From assembly GCF_001552595.1 (NCBI RefSeq), contig NZ_BCRM01000016.1, positions 62,001 to 126,000 of the forward strand: a stretch of 64,000 nucleotides of DNA. Reading direction: 5' to 3'. This document shows, in pieces, positions 44,532 to 52,873 of this stretch. A program made the position numbers and the translations under genes. The stretch is from Rhodococcus erythropolis NBRC 15567 (GTDB taxonomy: Bacteria; Actinomycetota; Actinomycetes; Mycobacteriales; Mycobacteriaceae). The notes beneath the pieces are model-generated. The model was not told the DNA's origin. It was given only the letters and a program-made list of their open reading frames with translations, and made no database searches. Numbering within the stretch: the stretch's first letter is position 1; each line of letters starts with the position of its first letter.

Positions 44532-46490
44532 CTAGGTCGCGTTGTGCGCGGGCTGGAAAGCTCCGGCTTCGGCAGCTTCCTCGGCGCGGATCACGTGGAC
44601 CACGGCGTTGATCAGCGCCAGGTGTGTGAACGCCTGCGGGAAGTTACCCAGATGACGACCGGTGTGGGCGTCGATCTCTTCGGCGTACAGCTTGAGCGGG
44701 CTCGCGAACCCGAGCAGACGCTCGCAGAGATGCTTTGCCCGATCCAGTTCGCCGATCTCGACGAGGGCGGAGACGAGCCAGAAGGAACAGATGGTGAACG
44801 TGCCCTCCTCGCCGCTCAATCCGTCGTCGGTGGTGTCGACGCGATAGCGCAGGACCAGCCCCTCCTCGGTGAGCTCGTCGGCGATCGCCAGCACCGTCGC
44901 CCGGATCCGCGGATCGTCGGCCGGCAGGAAGCGCAGCAGCGGTGCCAACAAGAGCGACGCGTCGAGTGAATCGTGGCCGTACCGCTGCGTCAGAACTCCA
45001 CGCGAGTCGACTCCGTGCGCTAGGATGTCGGCCTTGATCTCGTCCGCGATGGCCGTCCATTGCTGCGCAAAGCTCTTCTCGCCCTGCATCTCCGCCAGCT
45101 TGGCGCCGCGATCGAGTGCGACCCAGCACATGATCTTCGACGACGTGAAGTGCTGTGGTTCACCGCGCACTTCCCAGATCCCACGGTCGGGTTGGCGCCA
45201 GTGCTTGATCGCTTCCTCGACCTGCTTCTTGAGTAGCGGCCACAGCGCTTCGGGGACACGCTCGCGGGTGCGGATGTGGAGGTACACCGAGTCGAGCATG
45301 GTGCCCCAGATGTCGTGCTGCTGTTGATCGAATGCGCCGTTGCCGATGCGCACGGGACGGGCACCGTCGTATCCGGAGAGATGGTTGAGTTCGGATTCCT
45401 CGAGTGTGCGCTCGCCGCCGATGCCGTACATCACCTGCAAGGGATGTGGCTGACCGTTGTCAGAACTCGACACGTCGTAGATGAAGTTGAAGAAGTCGTT
45501 GGCCTCACGGTCCAACCCGAGCGTGTAGAGGCCCCACAGTGCAAAAGTAGAGTCGCGAACCCATGCGTAGCGGTAGTCCCAGTTACGTTCTCCGCCTGGT
45601 GTTTCCGGTAGCGATGTTGTCGAAGCCGCGAGCAAGGCTCCGGTCGGTGCGTAGGTGAGCCCCTTGAGTGTGAGCGCACTGCGCTGCAGGTATCCGCGCC
45701 ACGGGTGATCGGGGAACTTGCCGATCGTCACCCACTCGCGCCACGACTTGGACGTCTGCCACATCTTGTCGGCGGCCTCGTCGAACGTCTGCGGCGCGGG
45801 AAGATCCGACCACGAGAGCGCGACGTACACGTTGTCGCCTTCGACCAGTCGCGTCCGGGCCCGTGCCTCACGACCTTCCAGGCCCAGTCGTAGGTCGGTG
45901 GTCAAGCGCAGAGTTGGGTGGTCTCCGGGCTTGGCGGAGCGACACGTTGCCGTTGCTTCCTCGTAGACCTTTCCGGTGTACTCCCAATTCGCCGTGCCGC
46001 GGTGATAGTCGAACGCGGGCTCGCAGCTCATCTCGAGTTCAACGGTGCCGCTGACGCATTTGACCGTACGGAGAAGGGTGTGTTCGGCATCCCAGTCTGT
46101 GGGTGTGCGCTTGTGGGTGTTCGATCGCTTGTCGACGTTGTGCCAAGGACCGAGGACCAAGGCGTCGCGTACGACGAGCCAGCCGGTCTCGGTCTGCCAG
46201 GTGGTCTCGAGAATGAGTCCACCCGGCAGATAGCGTCGGGCGGCCGGGACGTTCTGGCCGTACGGGCCGATGCGGAAATGGCCTGCGCTGCGGTCGAGGA
46301 TGGCACCGAACACGCTGGGGGAGTCCGGGCGGGGAACGCACATCCACTCGACAGATCCGTTACGGGCAATCAGGCACGAGGTTTCGCAATCGGAAAGAAA
46401 CGCGTAGTCGTCGATAGGGGGAAAGTTGCTTCGATGGTGACCCGTGGAGGCGGGAGGAATAGTCTGCACCACTTCGTCGTCAGCACTCAT
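44532..46490 (-). CDS. Glycoside hydrolase family 15 protein (trehalase-like)
   Basis: 652 residues from ATG 46490; the open frame extends 67 codons further, but the added part runs into the opposite promoter region. The N-terminal trehalase-like domain starts FPPIDDYAFLSDCETSCLIARNGSVEWMCVPRPDSPSVFG. The (alpha/alpha)6 barrel contains NWDYRYAWVRDSTFALWGLYTLG, DGLSGEEGTFTICSFWLVSAL with a candidate catalytic Glu, and LGNFPQAFTHLALINA near the end. Family members include trehalases and glucoamylase-like enzymes; Rv2402 lies at this position in M. tuberculosis. No signal peptide, so cytoplasmic. Likely turns over trehalose or glucans. Confidence 0.9.
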   Translation of the reverse strand: MSADDEVVQTIPPASTGHHRSNFPPIDDYAFLSDCETSCLIARNGSVEWMCVPRPDSPSVFGAILDRSAGHFRIGPYGQNVPAARRYLPGGLILETTWQTETGWLVVRDALVLGPWHNVDKRSNTHKRTPTDWDAEHTLLRTVKCVSGTVELEMSCEPAFDYHRGTANWEYTGKVYEEATATCRSAKPGDHPTLRLTTDLRLGLEGREARARTRLVEGDNVYVALSWSDLPAPQTFDEAADKMWQTSKSWREWVTIGKFPDHPWRGYLQRSALTLKGLTYAPTGALLAASTTSLPETPGGERNWDYRYAWVRDSTFALWGLYTLGLDREANDFFNFIYDVSSSDNGQPHPLQVMYGIGGERTLEESELNHLSGYDGARPVRIGNGAFDQQQHDIWGTMLDSVYLHIRTRERVPEALWPLLKKQVEEAIKHWRQPDRGIWEVRGEPQHFTSSKIMCWVALDRGAKLAEMQGEKSFAQQWTAIADEIKADILAHGVDSRGVLTQRYGHDSLDASLLLAPLLRFLPADDPRIRATVLAIADELTEEGLVLRYRVDTTDDGLSGEEGTFTICSFWLVSALVEIGELDRAKHLCERLLGFASPLKLYAEEIDAHTGRHLGNFPQAFTHLALINAVVHVIRAEEAAEAGAFQPAHNAT

Positions 46491-46572
46491 TCGGCCATCA
46501 TCCGGCCAGAATCGACACACGTCCAATCCACACGCTGTCGGGACCGTATCGTCCGAAGGATAGGGTGTTGGC

Positions 46573-46779
46573 GTGGATCGGATAGCGGATTGGTGGGACA
46601 GCTTCGAGCTGTGGATGGCGGGGCTCCCGTTCATCCCGCAGGTCGCGTTGGTCCTGATCGTCGTCGTTCCGCTGTGCCGCCTGGTGGCCATCGGTCTGGA
46701 TCGCGCGTTGGCCGCCGTTCTCGCTCTGCCGCTCTTCGGCTGGTTGCGTAGGAATTCTCGAGAAGTAGAGGAAAGCTGA
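46573..46779 (+). CDS. Small membrane protein
   Basis: 68 residues. A short amphipathic N-terminus (MDRIADWWDSFELWMAG), one or two hydrophobic segments (FIPQVALVLIVVVPLCRLVAI and AAVLALPLFGWL), and a basic/acidic tail. GTG start 6 nt after TAGGGT (46561-46566), so probably leaderless. It is divergent from the GH15 gene and overlaps a second, very small membrane ORF at its stop (TGATG). Function unknown; conserved position in this group is likely but untested. Confidence 0.75.
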   Translation: MDRIADWWDSFELWMAGLPFIPQVALVLIVVVPLCRLVAIGLDRALAAVLALPLFGWLRRNSREVEES

Positions 46780-46856
46780 TGCCCCGCTCACGGGTCACTC
46801 TCGCCCTGATAGCCCTGATTCTCCTCGTGATCGTCGCGTGGCTTCTCACCCGTTAG
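46779..46856 (+). CDS. 25-residue single-pass membrane micropeptide
   Basis: Starts at the ATG that overlaps the previous stop (TGATG), with GAGGAAAG at ideal distance, and ends at TAG 46854-46856. The peptide is a short basic N-terminus (MPRSRV), a hydrophobic helix of about 17 residues (TLALIALILLVIVAWLL), then TR. The coupling to the 68-residue protein, the Shine-Dalgarno and the clean membrane profile support a real product, perhaps a subunit of a small membrane complex. It is too short for routine annotation. Confidence 0.65.
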   Translation: MPRSRVTLALIALILLVIVAWLLTR

Positions 46857-46889
46857 TTCTCCCGATTAGAGCGGGCGCTGGTGCTCTGC

Positions 46890-46895
46890 TAAAGT
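46890..46895 (+). promoter_or_regulatory. -10 element for the subI leader peptide
   Basis: TAAAGT ends 7 nt before the GTG at 46903, the spacing of a leaderless actinobacterial mRNA. No good -35 is seen. Confidence 0.5.
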
Positions 46896-46902
46896 CCACC
46901 GC

Positions 46903-46992
46903 GTGTCCGAAGCAACAGCTCCCGTAATCCGCCACCAGTTGGCGTTGATTGCTGTCGGCATGCTCGACGTCGCTGACGTCGCCTGTTGTTGA
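46903..46992 (+). CDS. Putative cysteine-sensing leader peptide upstream of subI-cysTWA
   Basis: A 29-residue frame from GTG 46903 to TGA 46990-46992, ending ...LDVADVACC. The two adjacent Cys codons (TGT TGT) are the last sense codons before the stop. No Shine-Dalgarno precedes it, but a -10-like TAAAGT ends 7 nt upstream, so a leaderless mRNA is likely. It lies 196 bp before the sulfate-binding protein gene and nothing else occupies the gap. Cysteine-codon uORFs that stall when Cys-tRNA is short and open a downstream sulfur operon are known from mycobacteria. The sir operon in this window also has one. A stem-loop (47000-47040) follows the stop at once. Confidence 0.72.
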   Translation: MSEATAPVIRHQLALIAVGMLDVADVACC

Positions 46993-46999
46993 TTTCCTG

Positions 47000-47040
47000 A
47001 GTTCGACCTCTCCGGTGGTGCTGCGCACCCCACTCGAACT
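47000..47040 (+). promoter_or_regulatory. Stem-loop downstream of the subI leader peptide
   Basis: AGTTCGA (47000-47006) pairs with TCGAACT (47034-47040), with an inner GGTGC/GCACC hairpin (47017-47021 and 47025-47029). It starts 7 nt after the leader stop, so a ribosome stalled at the Cys codons would cover its 5' arm. Candidate attenuator structure. The rest up to subI (47041-47188) holds no other gene. Confidence 0.5.
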
Positions 47041-47188
47041 TCTCTGCGCGTAACTCGCGCCCCCGATTCAGGGCTCATTGCCCGTCGGCTCTCCATGTCT
47101 GAACATCCCGATGGAATCAGCCCCAGAGGTCTCGGACTTGTCGTTTGACCAACCCTCGTTTGTCAGTCCTTTCAGGAAGGTATCTGCA

Positions 47189-48220
47189 ATGAAACGCCGT
47201 TCCCGCACACTTCTCACTGCTATCGCGACCATGGGGGCCGTGGTACTCACAGCGTGCAGTGGTGGCTCGAGCGACACCGTGGGTGGTGACAGCGCCGCCA
47301 GCGACGGTAGCGCCGGCACGATCAACCTGTTCGCCTACGCCGTGCCGAAGCCCGGCTTCGACAAGCTCACCGCAGCCTTCCAGGCGACAGACGAGGGCAA
47401 GAACGTCAACTTCAATCCTTCGTACGGCGCCTCGGGCGACCAGTCGCGCAAGGTGAAGGACGGCGCCGAGGCAGACTTCGTCAACTTCTCCGTCGAGCCC
47501 GACATCACCCGCCTGGTCGATGCCGGTCTGGTAGATCAGAACTGGAACCAGGACGCCTACAACGGAATTCCGTTCGGATCGGTAGTCACCATCGTGACGC
47601 GTCCGGGGAACCCGAAGGGCATCAAGGACTGGGACGACCTGCTTCAGCCCGGCCTCGAGGTCGTCACGCCGAACCCGTTCAGCTCCGGCTCGGCCAAGTG
47701 GAACCTCTTGGCGCCGTACGCCGCCAAGAGCGACGGTGGCAAGAACCCGCAGGCGGGTCTCGACTACGTCACCGCCTTGGTCAACGATCACGTCAAGATC
47801 CAGCCCAAGTCGGGACGCGAGGCTTCGGAAGCCTTCCTGCAGGGCAGCGGTGACGTTCTGATCAGCTACGAGAACGAGGCACTGTTCATCGAAGGCAACG
47901 GCGACCCGGTCGAGCACGTCACCCCGCCCACGACCTTCAAGATCGAGAACCCGGTTGCCGTGATCTCGAACAGCAAGGTCCTCGACAAGGCGACCGCGTT
48001 CAAGGACTACCTGTACACGACCGAGGGTCAGACGCTCTGGGCCGAAGCAGGATTCCGTCCCGTTGATCCCGCCGTCGCTGCCAAGTTCACCGACAAGTTC
48101 CCCGAGCCGACCAAGCTGTGGACCATTGCAGATCTCGGCGGCTGGAAGGCCGTGGACAGTGCTCTGTTCACCAAGGACACCGGTTCGATCGCAGTGATCT
48201 ACGACAACGCGACCAAGTAA
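47189..48220 (+). CDS. subI: Sulfate-binding lipoprotein of the CysTWA ABC importer
   Basis: 343 residues from ATG 47189 with AGGAAGG upstream. Lipoprotein signal: basic KRRSR start, hydrophobic helix, lipobox VLTAC near residue 23. The family core shows FNPSYGASGDQSRKVKDGAEADFVNFS, RPGNPKGIKDWDDLLQPGLEVVTPNPFSSGSAKWNLLAPYAA and VLISYENEALF. Captures sulfate or thiosulfate outside the membrane. Seven bp before cysT; the whole operon is headed by the putative cysteine leader peptide. Confidence 0.95.
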   Translation: MKRRSRTLLTAIATMGAVVLTACSGGSSDTVGGDSAASDGSAGTINLFAYAVPKPGFDKLTAAFQATDEGKNVNFNPSYGASGDQSRKVKDGAEADFVNFSVEPDITRLVDAGLVDQNWNQDAYNGIPFGSVVTIVTRPGNPKGIKDWDDLLQPGLEVVTPNPFSSGSAKWNLLAPYAAKSDGGKNPQAGLDYVTALVNDHVKIQPKSGREASEAFLQGSGDVLISYENEALFIEGNGDPVEHVTPPTTFKIENPVAVISNSKVLDKATAFKDYLYTTEGQTLWAEAGFRPVDPAVAAKFTDKFPEPTKLWTIADLGGWKAVDSALFTKDTGSIAVIYDNATK

Positions 48221-48227
48221 GACTGAC

Positions 48228-49076
48228 GTGACTGACACTATTGACCCCACCCCCGTGGCTCGTCGGCGAAAACTCGCGCGGGTCACGGGGAGTGTGGGGC
48301 CGCTCGGAATCGGAGTGGCCACCCTGTGGCTCTCCGTGATCGTTCTGCTTCCGCTCGCCGCGTTGACCGCCACCGCGTTCGACGAGGGGATCTCCGGATT
48401 CTGGGACGCCATCACCGCACCCGTCGCCTTGGCGTCGTTGCGCGTGACGTTGTTGGTCTCGGTGATCGTGGCATTGATCAACGTCGTGATGGGCACGATC
48501 ATCGCGTGGGTGCTGGTCCGGGACGACTTCCCGGGCAAGCGCATCGTCAACTCGATGATCGATCTGCCGTTCGCACTACCGACCATCGTGGCGTCGATCG
48601 TGCTGCTGTCTCTCTACGGCCCGCAGTCACCGATCGACATCCACCTCAATGCAACCCAACCCGGACTGATCGTGGCATTGGCCTTCGTGACCTTGCCGTT
48701 CGTGGTTCGCTCGGTGCAGCCGGTGCTGATGGAGGTCGACCGCGAAGTCGAGGAAGCCGCTGCATCGTTGGGGGCTTCCAACTGGACGATCTTTCGTTCC
48801 GTCGTTCTTCCGACGCTGGCGCCTGCCGTCATCTCCGGCGCGGGGCTCGCATTCGCCCGAGCGATCGGTGAATACGGCTCGGTCGTTCTGATCGGCGGCA
48901 ACATCCCACGCGTGACACAGATGACGTCGCAGTACATTCAGCAGCAGATCGAAATCGATCGTCCGACCAACGCCGCTGCCGTCTCGGTAGCGTTGCTGGC
49001 CATCGCATTCGTGACGCTGTTCGTCCTGCGAATCTTCGCCTCGCGAGGACAGCGACGTGAGGAGAGTTCCCGATGA
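48228..49076 (+). CDS. cysT: Sulfate ABC transporter permease CysT
   Basis: 282 residues, six membrane helices. Typical PotB/CysT permease with LPFALPTIVASIVLLSLYG and the EAA-type loop VDREVEEAAASLGASNWTIFRSVVLPTLAPAVISG facing CysA. GTG start 7 bp after subI. The stop overlaps cysW by 4 bp. Confidence 0.96.
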   Translation: MTDTIDPTPVARRRKLARVTGSVGPLGIGVATLWLSVIVLLPLAALTATAFDEGISGFWDAITAPVALASLRVTLLVSVIVALINVVMGTIIAWVLVRDDFPGKRIVNSMIDLPFALPTIVASIVLLSLYGPQSPIDIHLNATQPGLIVALAFVTLPFVVRSVQPVLMEVDREVEEAAASLGASNWTIFRSVVLPTLAPAVISGAGLAFARAIGEYGSVVLIGGNIPRVTQMTSQYIQQQIEIDRPTNAAAVSVALLAIAFVTLFVLRIFASRGQRREESSR

Positions 49077-49879
49077 ACGTGTCCAGAGGATCGAAGATCG
49101 GTCTGCGGACCATCGCTCTCGTCTACCTGTTCGTGTTGTTGGTCGTGCCGATCGGTGTGATCCTGACGCGAACGTTCGAGAACGGAATCGGCCCGTTCCT
49201 CGAATCGATCACGACGCCGGCAGCGATCTCCGCGCTGAATCTTTCGCTGATCATCGTGGCGATCGTGGTTCCGATCAACGTCGTGTTCGGTGTCGTCACG
49301 GCGCTGGCACTTGTGCGTGGGCGTTTCCCGGGGCGGGGCGTACTGCAGTCGGTGGTCGATCTGCCCTTCGCGGTCTCGCCCGTCGTCGTCGGTGTGTCGT
49401 TGATTCTTCTGTGGGGTGCCAACGGTTGGTTCGGCGGCATCGAATCGTTGGGGTTCAAGGTCATCTTCGGGTTGCCAGGCATGGTGATCGCGACGATTTT
49501 CGTGACGCTGCCCTTCGTCGTCCGGGAAGTCGAACCCGTACTTCACGAGATCGGCGACGAGCAGGAACAAGCAGCCGCGACGCTCGGTGCCTCTGGTTGG
49601 CAGACGTTCTGGCGGATCACCTTGCCCGCGATCCGCTGGGGTTTGACGTACGGAATCGTGTTGACGGTGGCGCGTTCGCTCGGTGAATTCGGCGCAGTCA
49701 TCATGGTCTCTTCCGGCTTCCCGGGGGTATCCCAGACACTGACATTGCTGGTGCATTCGCGATACATCGACGACCACAACACTTTTGGTGCGTATTCGGC
49801 GGCAACGCTGCTGATGGGCATCGCCATCATTGTCCTGTTGCTGATGACGCTGCTGGACCGTAAGAGGAGCACCACATGA
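49073..49879 (+). CDS. cysW: Sulfate ABC transporter permease CysW
   Basis: 268 residues, six membrane helices. [22 protein letters not shown] and the EAA-type loop [36 protein letters not shown]. Forms the channel with CysT. ATG start overlapping cysT; stop overlapping cysA (ATGA). Confidence 0.96.
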   Translation: MNVSRGSKIGLRTIALVYLFVLLVVPIGVILTRTFENGIGPFLESITTPAAISALNLSLIIVAIVVPINVVFGVVTALALVRGRFPGRGVLQSVVDLPFAVSPVVVGVSLILLWGANGWFGGIESLGFKVIFGLPGMVIATIFVTLPFVVREVEPVLHEIGDEQEQAAATLGASGWQTFWRITLPAIRWGLTYGIVLTVARSLGEFGAVIMVSSGFPGVSQTLTLLVHSRYIDDHNTFGAYSAATLLMGIAIIVLLLMTLLDRKRSTT

Positions 49880-50925
49880 TCACAGTGACCGGGGCCCGCA
49901 AGAACTACGGTGATTTCGCGGCGCTCGACGACGTGACGGTCAACATTCCCTCGGGTTCGTTGACGGCATTGCTCGGGCCAAGTGGCTCGGGAAAGTCGAC
50001 GTTGCTGCGTTCGATCGCAGGGCTCGAAGAGCTCGATTCGGGAACCATCACCATCGCAGGCAAGGACGTCACCGGCGTCTCGCCGCAGAAGCGTGACATC
50101 GGTTTCGTGTTCCAGCACTACGCAGCGTTCAAGCACATGACGGTGCGAGACAACGTGGCCTTCGGGCTCAAGATCCGCAAGCGCCCGAAGCCGGAGATCG
50201 AGAAGAAGGTCAACGAACTTCTCGAGATCGTCGGCCTCGACGGCTTTCAGCATCGGTACCCCGCGCAGCTGTCCGGTGGTCAACGTCAGCGCATGGCGTT
50301 GGCGCGCGCTCTGGCGGTGGATCCGCAGGTGCTCCTGCTCGACGAGCCCTTCGGCGCCCTCGACGCGAAGGTCCGTGCCGACCTGCGCACGTGGTTGCGT
50401 CGCCTGCATGACGAGGTGCACGTCACCACCGTCCTGGTCACACACGACCAGGAAGAGGCTCTCGACGTCGCCGACCGCATCGCGGTGCTGAACAAGGGGC
50501 GGATCGAGCAGATCGGTGAACCTGCCGACCTGTACGACCGTCCGTCCAACGACTTCGTGATGTCCTTCCTCGGATCCGTCGCGAAGCTCAACGGGCAGTT
50601 GGTCCGTCCGCATGACATCCGTCTCGGCCGCGATCCGAGCATGGCTCTCGCTCAGGAGTCCGGAACGGCCGAGTCCCTCGGCGTCACACGCGCAACCGTC
50701 GAGCGCGTCGTGTATCTCGGCTTCGAGGTTCGAGTCGACCTGCGCAACGAGGCAACCGGTGAGTTGTTCTCGGCTCAGGTCACCCGCGGTGACAGTGCAG
50801 CTCTGCACCTCGAGGCGGGGGAGACGGTCTACGCCCGGGCTACCCGGGTGCCGGATCTGCCGGAGACTCCGGTGGTGACGCCGGAGCAGGAGCCGGTGAC
50901 GGTGAGCGTCGTCGGCCAGGTATGA
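49876..50925 (+). CDS. cysA: Sulfate ABC transporter ATP-binding protein CysA
   Basis: 349 residues. Walker [10 protein letters not shown] (residues 35-43), signature [15 protein letters not shown] near 132-146, Walker [12 protein letters not shown], and H-loop VTHDQ. A C-terminal regulatory TOBE-type domain from about residue 240. Powers sulfate uptake. Last gene of the subI-cysTWA operon, followed by a large inverted repeat. Confidence 0.97.
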   Translation: MITVTGARKNYGDFAALDDVTVNIPSGSLTALLGPSGSGKSTLLRSIAGLEELDSGTITIAGKDVTGVSPQKRDIGFVFQHYAAFKHMTVRDNVAFGLKIRKRPKPEIEKKVNELLEIVGLDGFQHRYPAQLSGGQRQRMALARALAVDPQVLLLDEPFGALDAKVRADLRTWLRRLHDEVHVTTVLVTHDQEEALDVADRIAVLNKGRIEQIGEPADLYDRPSNDFVMSFLGSVAKLNGQLVRPHDIRLGRDPSMALAQESGTAESLGVTRATVERVVYLGFEVRVDLRNEATGELFSAQVTRGDSAALHLEAGETVYARATRVPDLPETPVVTPEQEPVTVSVVGQV

Positions 50926-50966
50926 CCCGCTAGCCCTGTTTGACCTGTTTCACCCCCACTCCTGTT

Positions 50967-51019
50967 TGAGCGAACGGCACTTTCGGTCTCCTGATGGCGC
51001 CGAAAGTGCCGTTCGCTCA
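50967..51019. terminator. 20-bp perfect inverted repeat between cysA and the Usp gene
   Basis: TGAGCGAACGGCACTTTCGG (50967-50986), 13-nt loop, and its exact complement at 51000-51019. Flanks CCCCCACTCC and AGGTGGGGG extend the symmetry imperfectly. It lies between convergent genes and probably ends both, though there is no T-run. Identical elements recur in Rhodococcus genomes as I recall, which would be easy to test. Confidence 0.85.
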
Positions 51020-51050
51020 GAGGTGGGGGCCGGGCAACAGCGAGACCAGT

Positions 51051-51947
51051 TCAGCCCTCTCGGCAGACGAGGACCGGGCATTGGGCGTGGTGGATGAGGC
51101 TCTGACTGGTCGATCCGACTATCGACGCCATGAACGGGCTGCGGCCGTGGCTACCGACGACTACGAGTTGCGCTTCCGCCGAGTGCTCGAGCAGTGCCTT
51201 CATCGGTCCGCTGCGCTGGACACTCCGGGTGACTTCGACATCGGGGTACTTCTCCGTCCAGCCGGCGAGGCACTCGGACAGCAGAGCGTGCTCATGCTGT
51301 TCGTACGGTCCCCAGTCGACGAAGCGCCTGGCTTCGGAGTACCCGCCGAGCGAGGCGTGCTCGTTCCAGGTGTGAACCGCAACCAAGGGCGCGCCGAGGA
51401 ACGCGGCAAACTCGAAAGCATGCGCGACGGCGAGTTCGCTGAGCTTGCTTCCGTCGACGCCGACGACGATGGGCCTGGTGTCGGCGACCGCGTGCTCGCC
51501 GGTACCGCGGAACACCGCCACGGGACAGTGCGCCCGGTTGACCACCCGAATGGTGTCGGAACCGAGAAACACCGATTGCATTTCGCTGGTACCGGCCTGA
51601 CCGAGTGCAACGATGCGAGCGGATTTCGAAAGTTCGACGAGTGTGGTTGCGGGAGTGCCGGTCACGAGGCCGCGTTCGACGGTGACGTCGGTGTGATCGT
51701 CGCGAATGGCGTCCTCGGCCTCGTCGAGTAACTTTGCACCCTCGACGCGAAGGTGGTGGTCGAACATCTCTTCGTCGGTGACGTTGGTACCGCCACCTGA
51801 CTCGGGTTGTCCCGGCAGAACGTGGGTCAGTCGCAATGGTTCGTCGAATCTCTTTGCAGCCGATGCTGCCCACCTCGCGGCGTTGACCGCGCTTGCCGAG
51901 CCGTCGATGCCGGCCACGATTCCGTGTCGAACAGATGCACTGGTCAT
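51051..51947 (-). CDS. Universal stress protein with two Usp domains
   Basis: 298 residues from ATG 51947 with GAGGAGA upstream. Two tandem Usp folds: the first starts IVAGIDGSASAVNAARWA and ends IVALGQAGTSEMQSVFLGSDTIRVV; the second starts PIVVGVDGSKLSELAVAHAFEFA and ends VVVGSHGRSPFMASIVGSTSQSLIHH. Both ATP-binding G-2x-G-9x-(S/T) loops are present (VVVGSHGRSPF... and the first). Stress-response protein of the type common in actinobacterial dormancy regulons. It sits in the middle of the sulfate genes, convergent with cysA. Confidence 0.93.
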   Translation of the reverse strand: MTSASVRHGIVAGIDGSASAVNAARWAASAAKRFDEPLRLTHVLPGQPESGGGTNVTDEEMFDHHLRVEGAKLLDEAEDAIRDDHTDVTVERGLVTGTPATTLVELSKSARIVALGQAGTSEMQSVFLGSDTIRVVNRAHCPVAVFRGTGEHAVADTRPIVVGVDGSKLSELAVAHAFEFAAFLGAPLVAVHTWNEHASLGGYSEARRFVDWGPYEQHEHALLSECLAGWTEKYPDVEVTRSVQRSGPMKALLEHSAEAQLVVVGSHGRSPFMASIVGSTSQSLIHHAQCPVLVCREG

Positions 51948-52002
51948 GGAAGTCTCCTCGCGTCGCCTCCCTACCAGTGTGTCCCTGGTCACCCCGGGTT
52001 CG

Positions 52003-52779
52003 CTACAAACTCGTCAGCTCCCGCGGTGCGAGAACGTCGGTAGGCACTGCTGCGCGAGTTCGACGCGGGCGCAACGACAACAGAGCGGTGATGAATCCGT
52101 TACCGGGCAGTGTCAATTCCACGTTCTTCAACACGGTTCGGCGCATCAACGCGAGCAGGGCTGCGACGCCGGTGACTGCCATCCACATCGGCAGCGGGTA
52201 CAGCGTCAAGCGTTCACCCAAGCCGAAAGTGAGGGTTCGTCCGAGAAGCAGTACGGCGCCGACGATTCCGGTGGCCGCGCACAGTCCCGACCATACTGCG
52301 ATCCATTTGCTGTGCTTCCAGAATTGAATTGCCATGAGTACGAGAACGGCATGGCGGGCGACGAAGCCGGGAAGTACTGCGGTCCAGTGAACGAAGGTCC
52401 CGTCGTTGGCCGGGAAGAGGCCGGTAGCCGCGGTGCTCAGTGCAACGACGACGGCAAGGCCGAGAATCCACTTTTTCGCACGACCGTCCGGAATGTACTT
52501 GTGCAGCAAGGCTGCACCGAGGATGGTGAGCGCACCGAGGATCATGAAGGCCGCGTTCATGACGTCGTGCATCGGCGAACACGAATCCACGCTGCATGTC
52601 GTCACGCCCAGCGAACTGATGGAGTCACGCGCGAAGCTGTACGGCGTCTTCCAGGCTCCGGCCGTGAAGATCTCGACAAGCAGGTAGAGCACCGACAGGA
52701 CCCAGGCGGTGCCGGCTGTGCCGAGGCGAAGATTGTGAGTGATGGTGTTCCCTCTCGCGGCGCTCTGAGGGGATTGCAC
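52003..52779 (-). CDS. DUF998 family membrane protein
   Basis: 258 residues, six to seven hydrophobic helices (for example GTAGTAWVLSVLYLLVEIF, AAFMILGALTILGAALL, ILGLAVVVALSTAATGLFP). The PANDGTFVHWTAVLPGF stretch is a DUF998 mark. Function unknown. It has a short Arg-rich C-terminus. Between the Usp gene and the chelatase gene. Confidence 0.82.
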   Translation of the reverse strand: MQSPQSAARGNTITHNLRLGTAGTAWVLSVLYLLVEIFTAGAWKTPYSFARDSISSLGVTTCSVDSCSPMHDVMNAAFMILGALTILGAALLHKYIPDGRAKKWILGLAVVVALSTAATGLFPANDGTFVHWTAVLPGFVARHAVLVLMAIQFWKHSKWIAVWSGLCAATGIVGAVLLLGRTLTFGLGERLTLYPLPMWMAVTGVAALLALMRRTVLKNVELTLPGNGFITALLSLRPRRTRAAVPTDVLAPRELTSL

Positions 52780-52798
52780 CCAAAGATCTGTTTCGCAG

Positions 52799-52817
52799 GC
52801 GAAGGATGAACCTTCGC
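52799..52817 (-). terminator. Weak 7-bp hairpin after the chelatase gene
   Basis: GCGAAGG, 5-nt loop, CCTTCGC, between the chelatase stop and the DUF998 start. No T-tract. Could end the sulfate-reduction operon. Confidence 0.35.
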
Positions 52818-52873
52818 AGGCTGGACAGATCCAACACTACGGTAACAATCTGATAACGGCCTGTGAAACCGGA

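Noticed and set aside
51051-51947. + strand frame over the Usp gene (50994-51731)
   Set aside because: Antisense to a clear two-domain Usp with a good Shine-Dalgarno.
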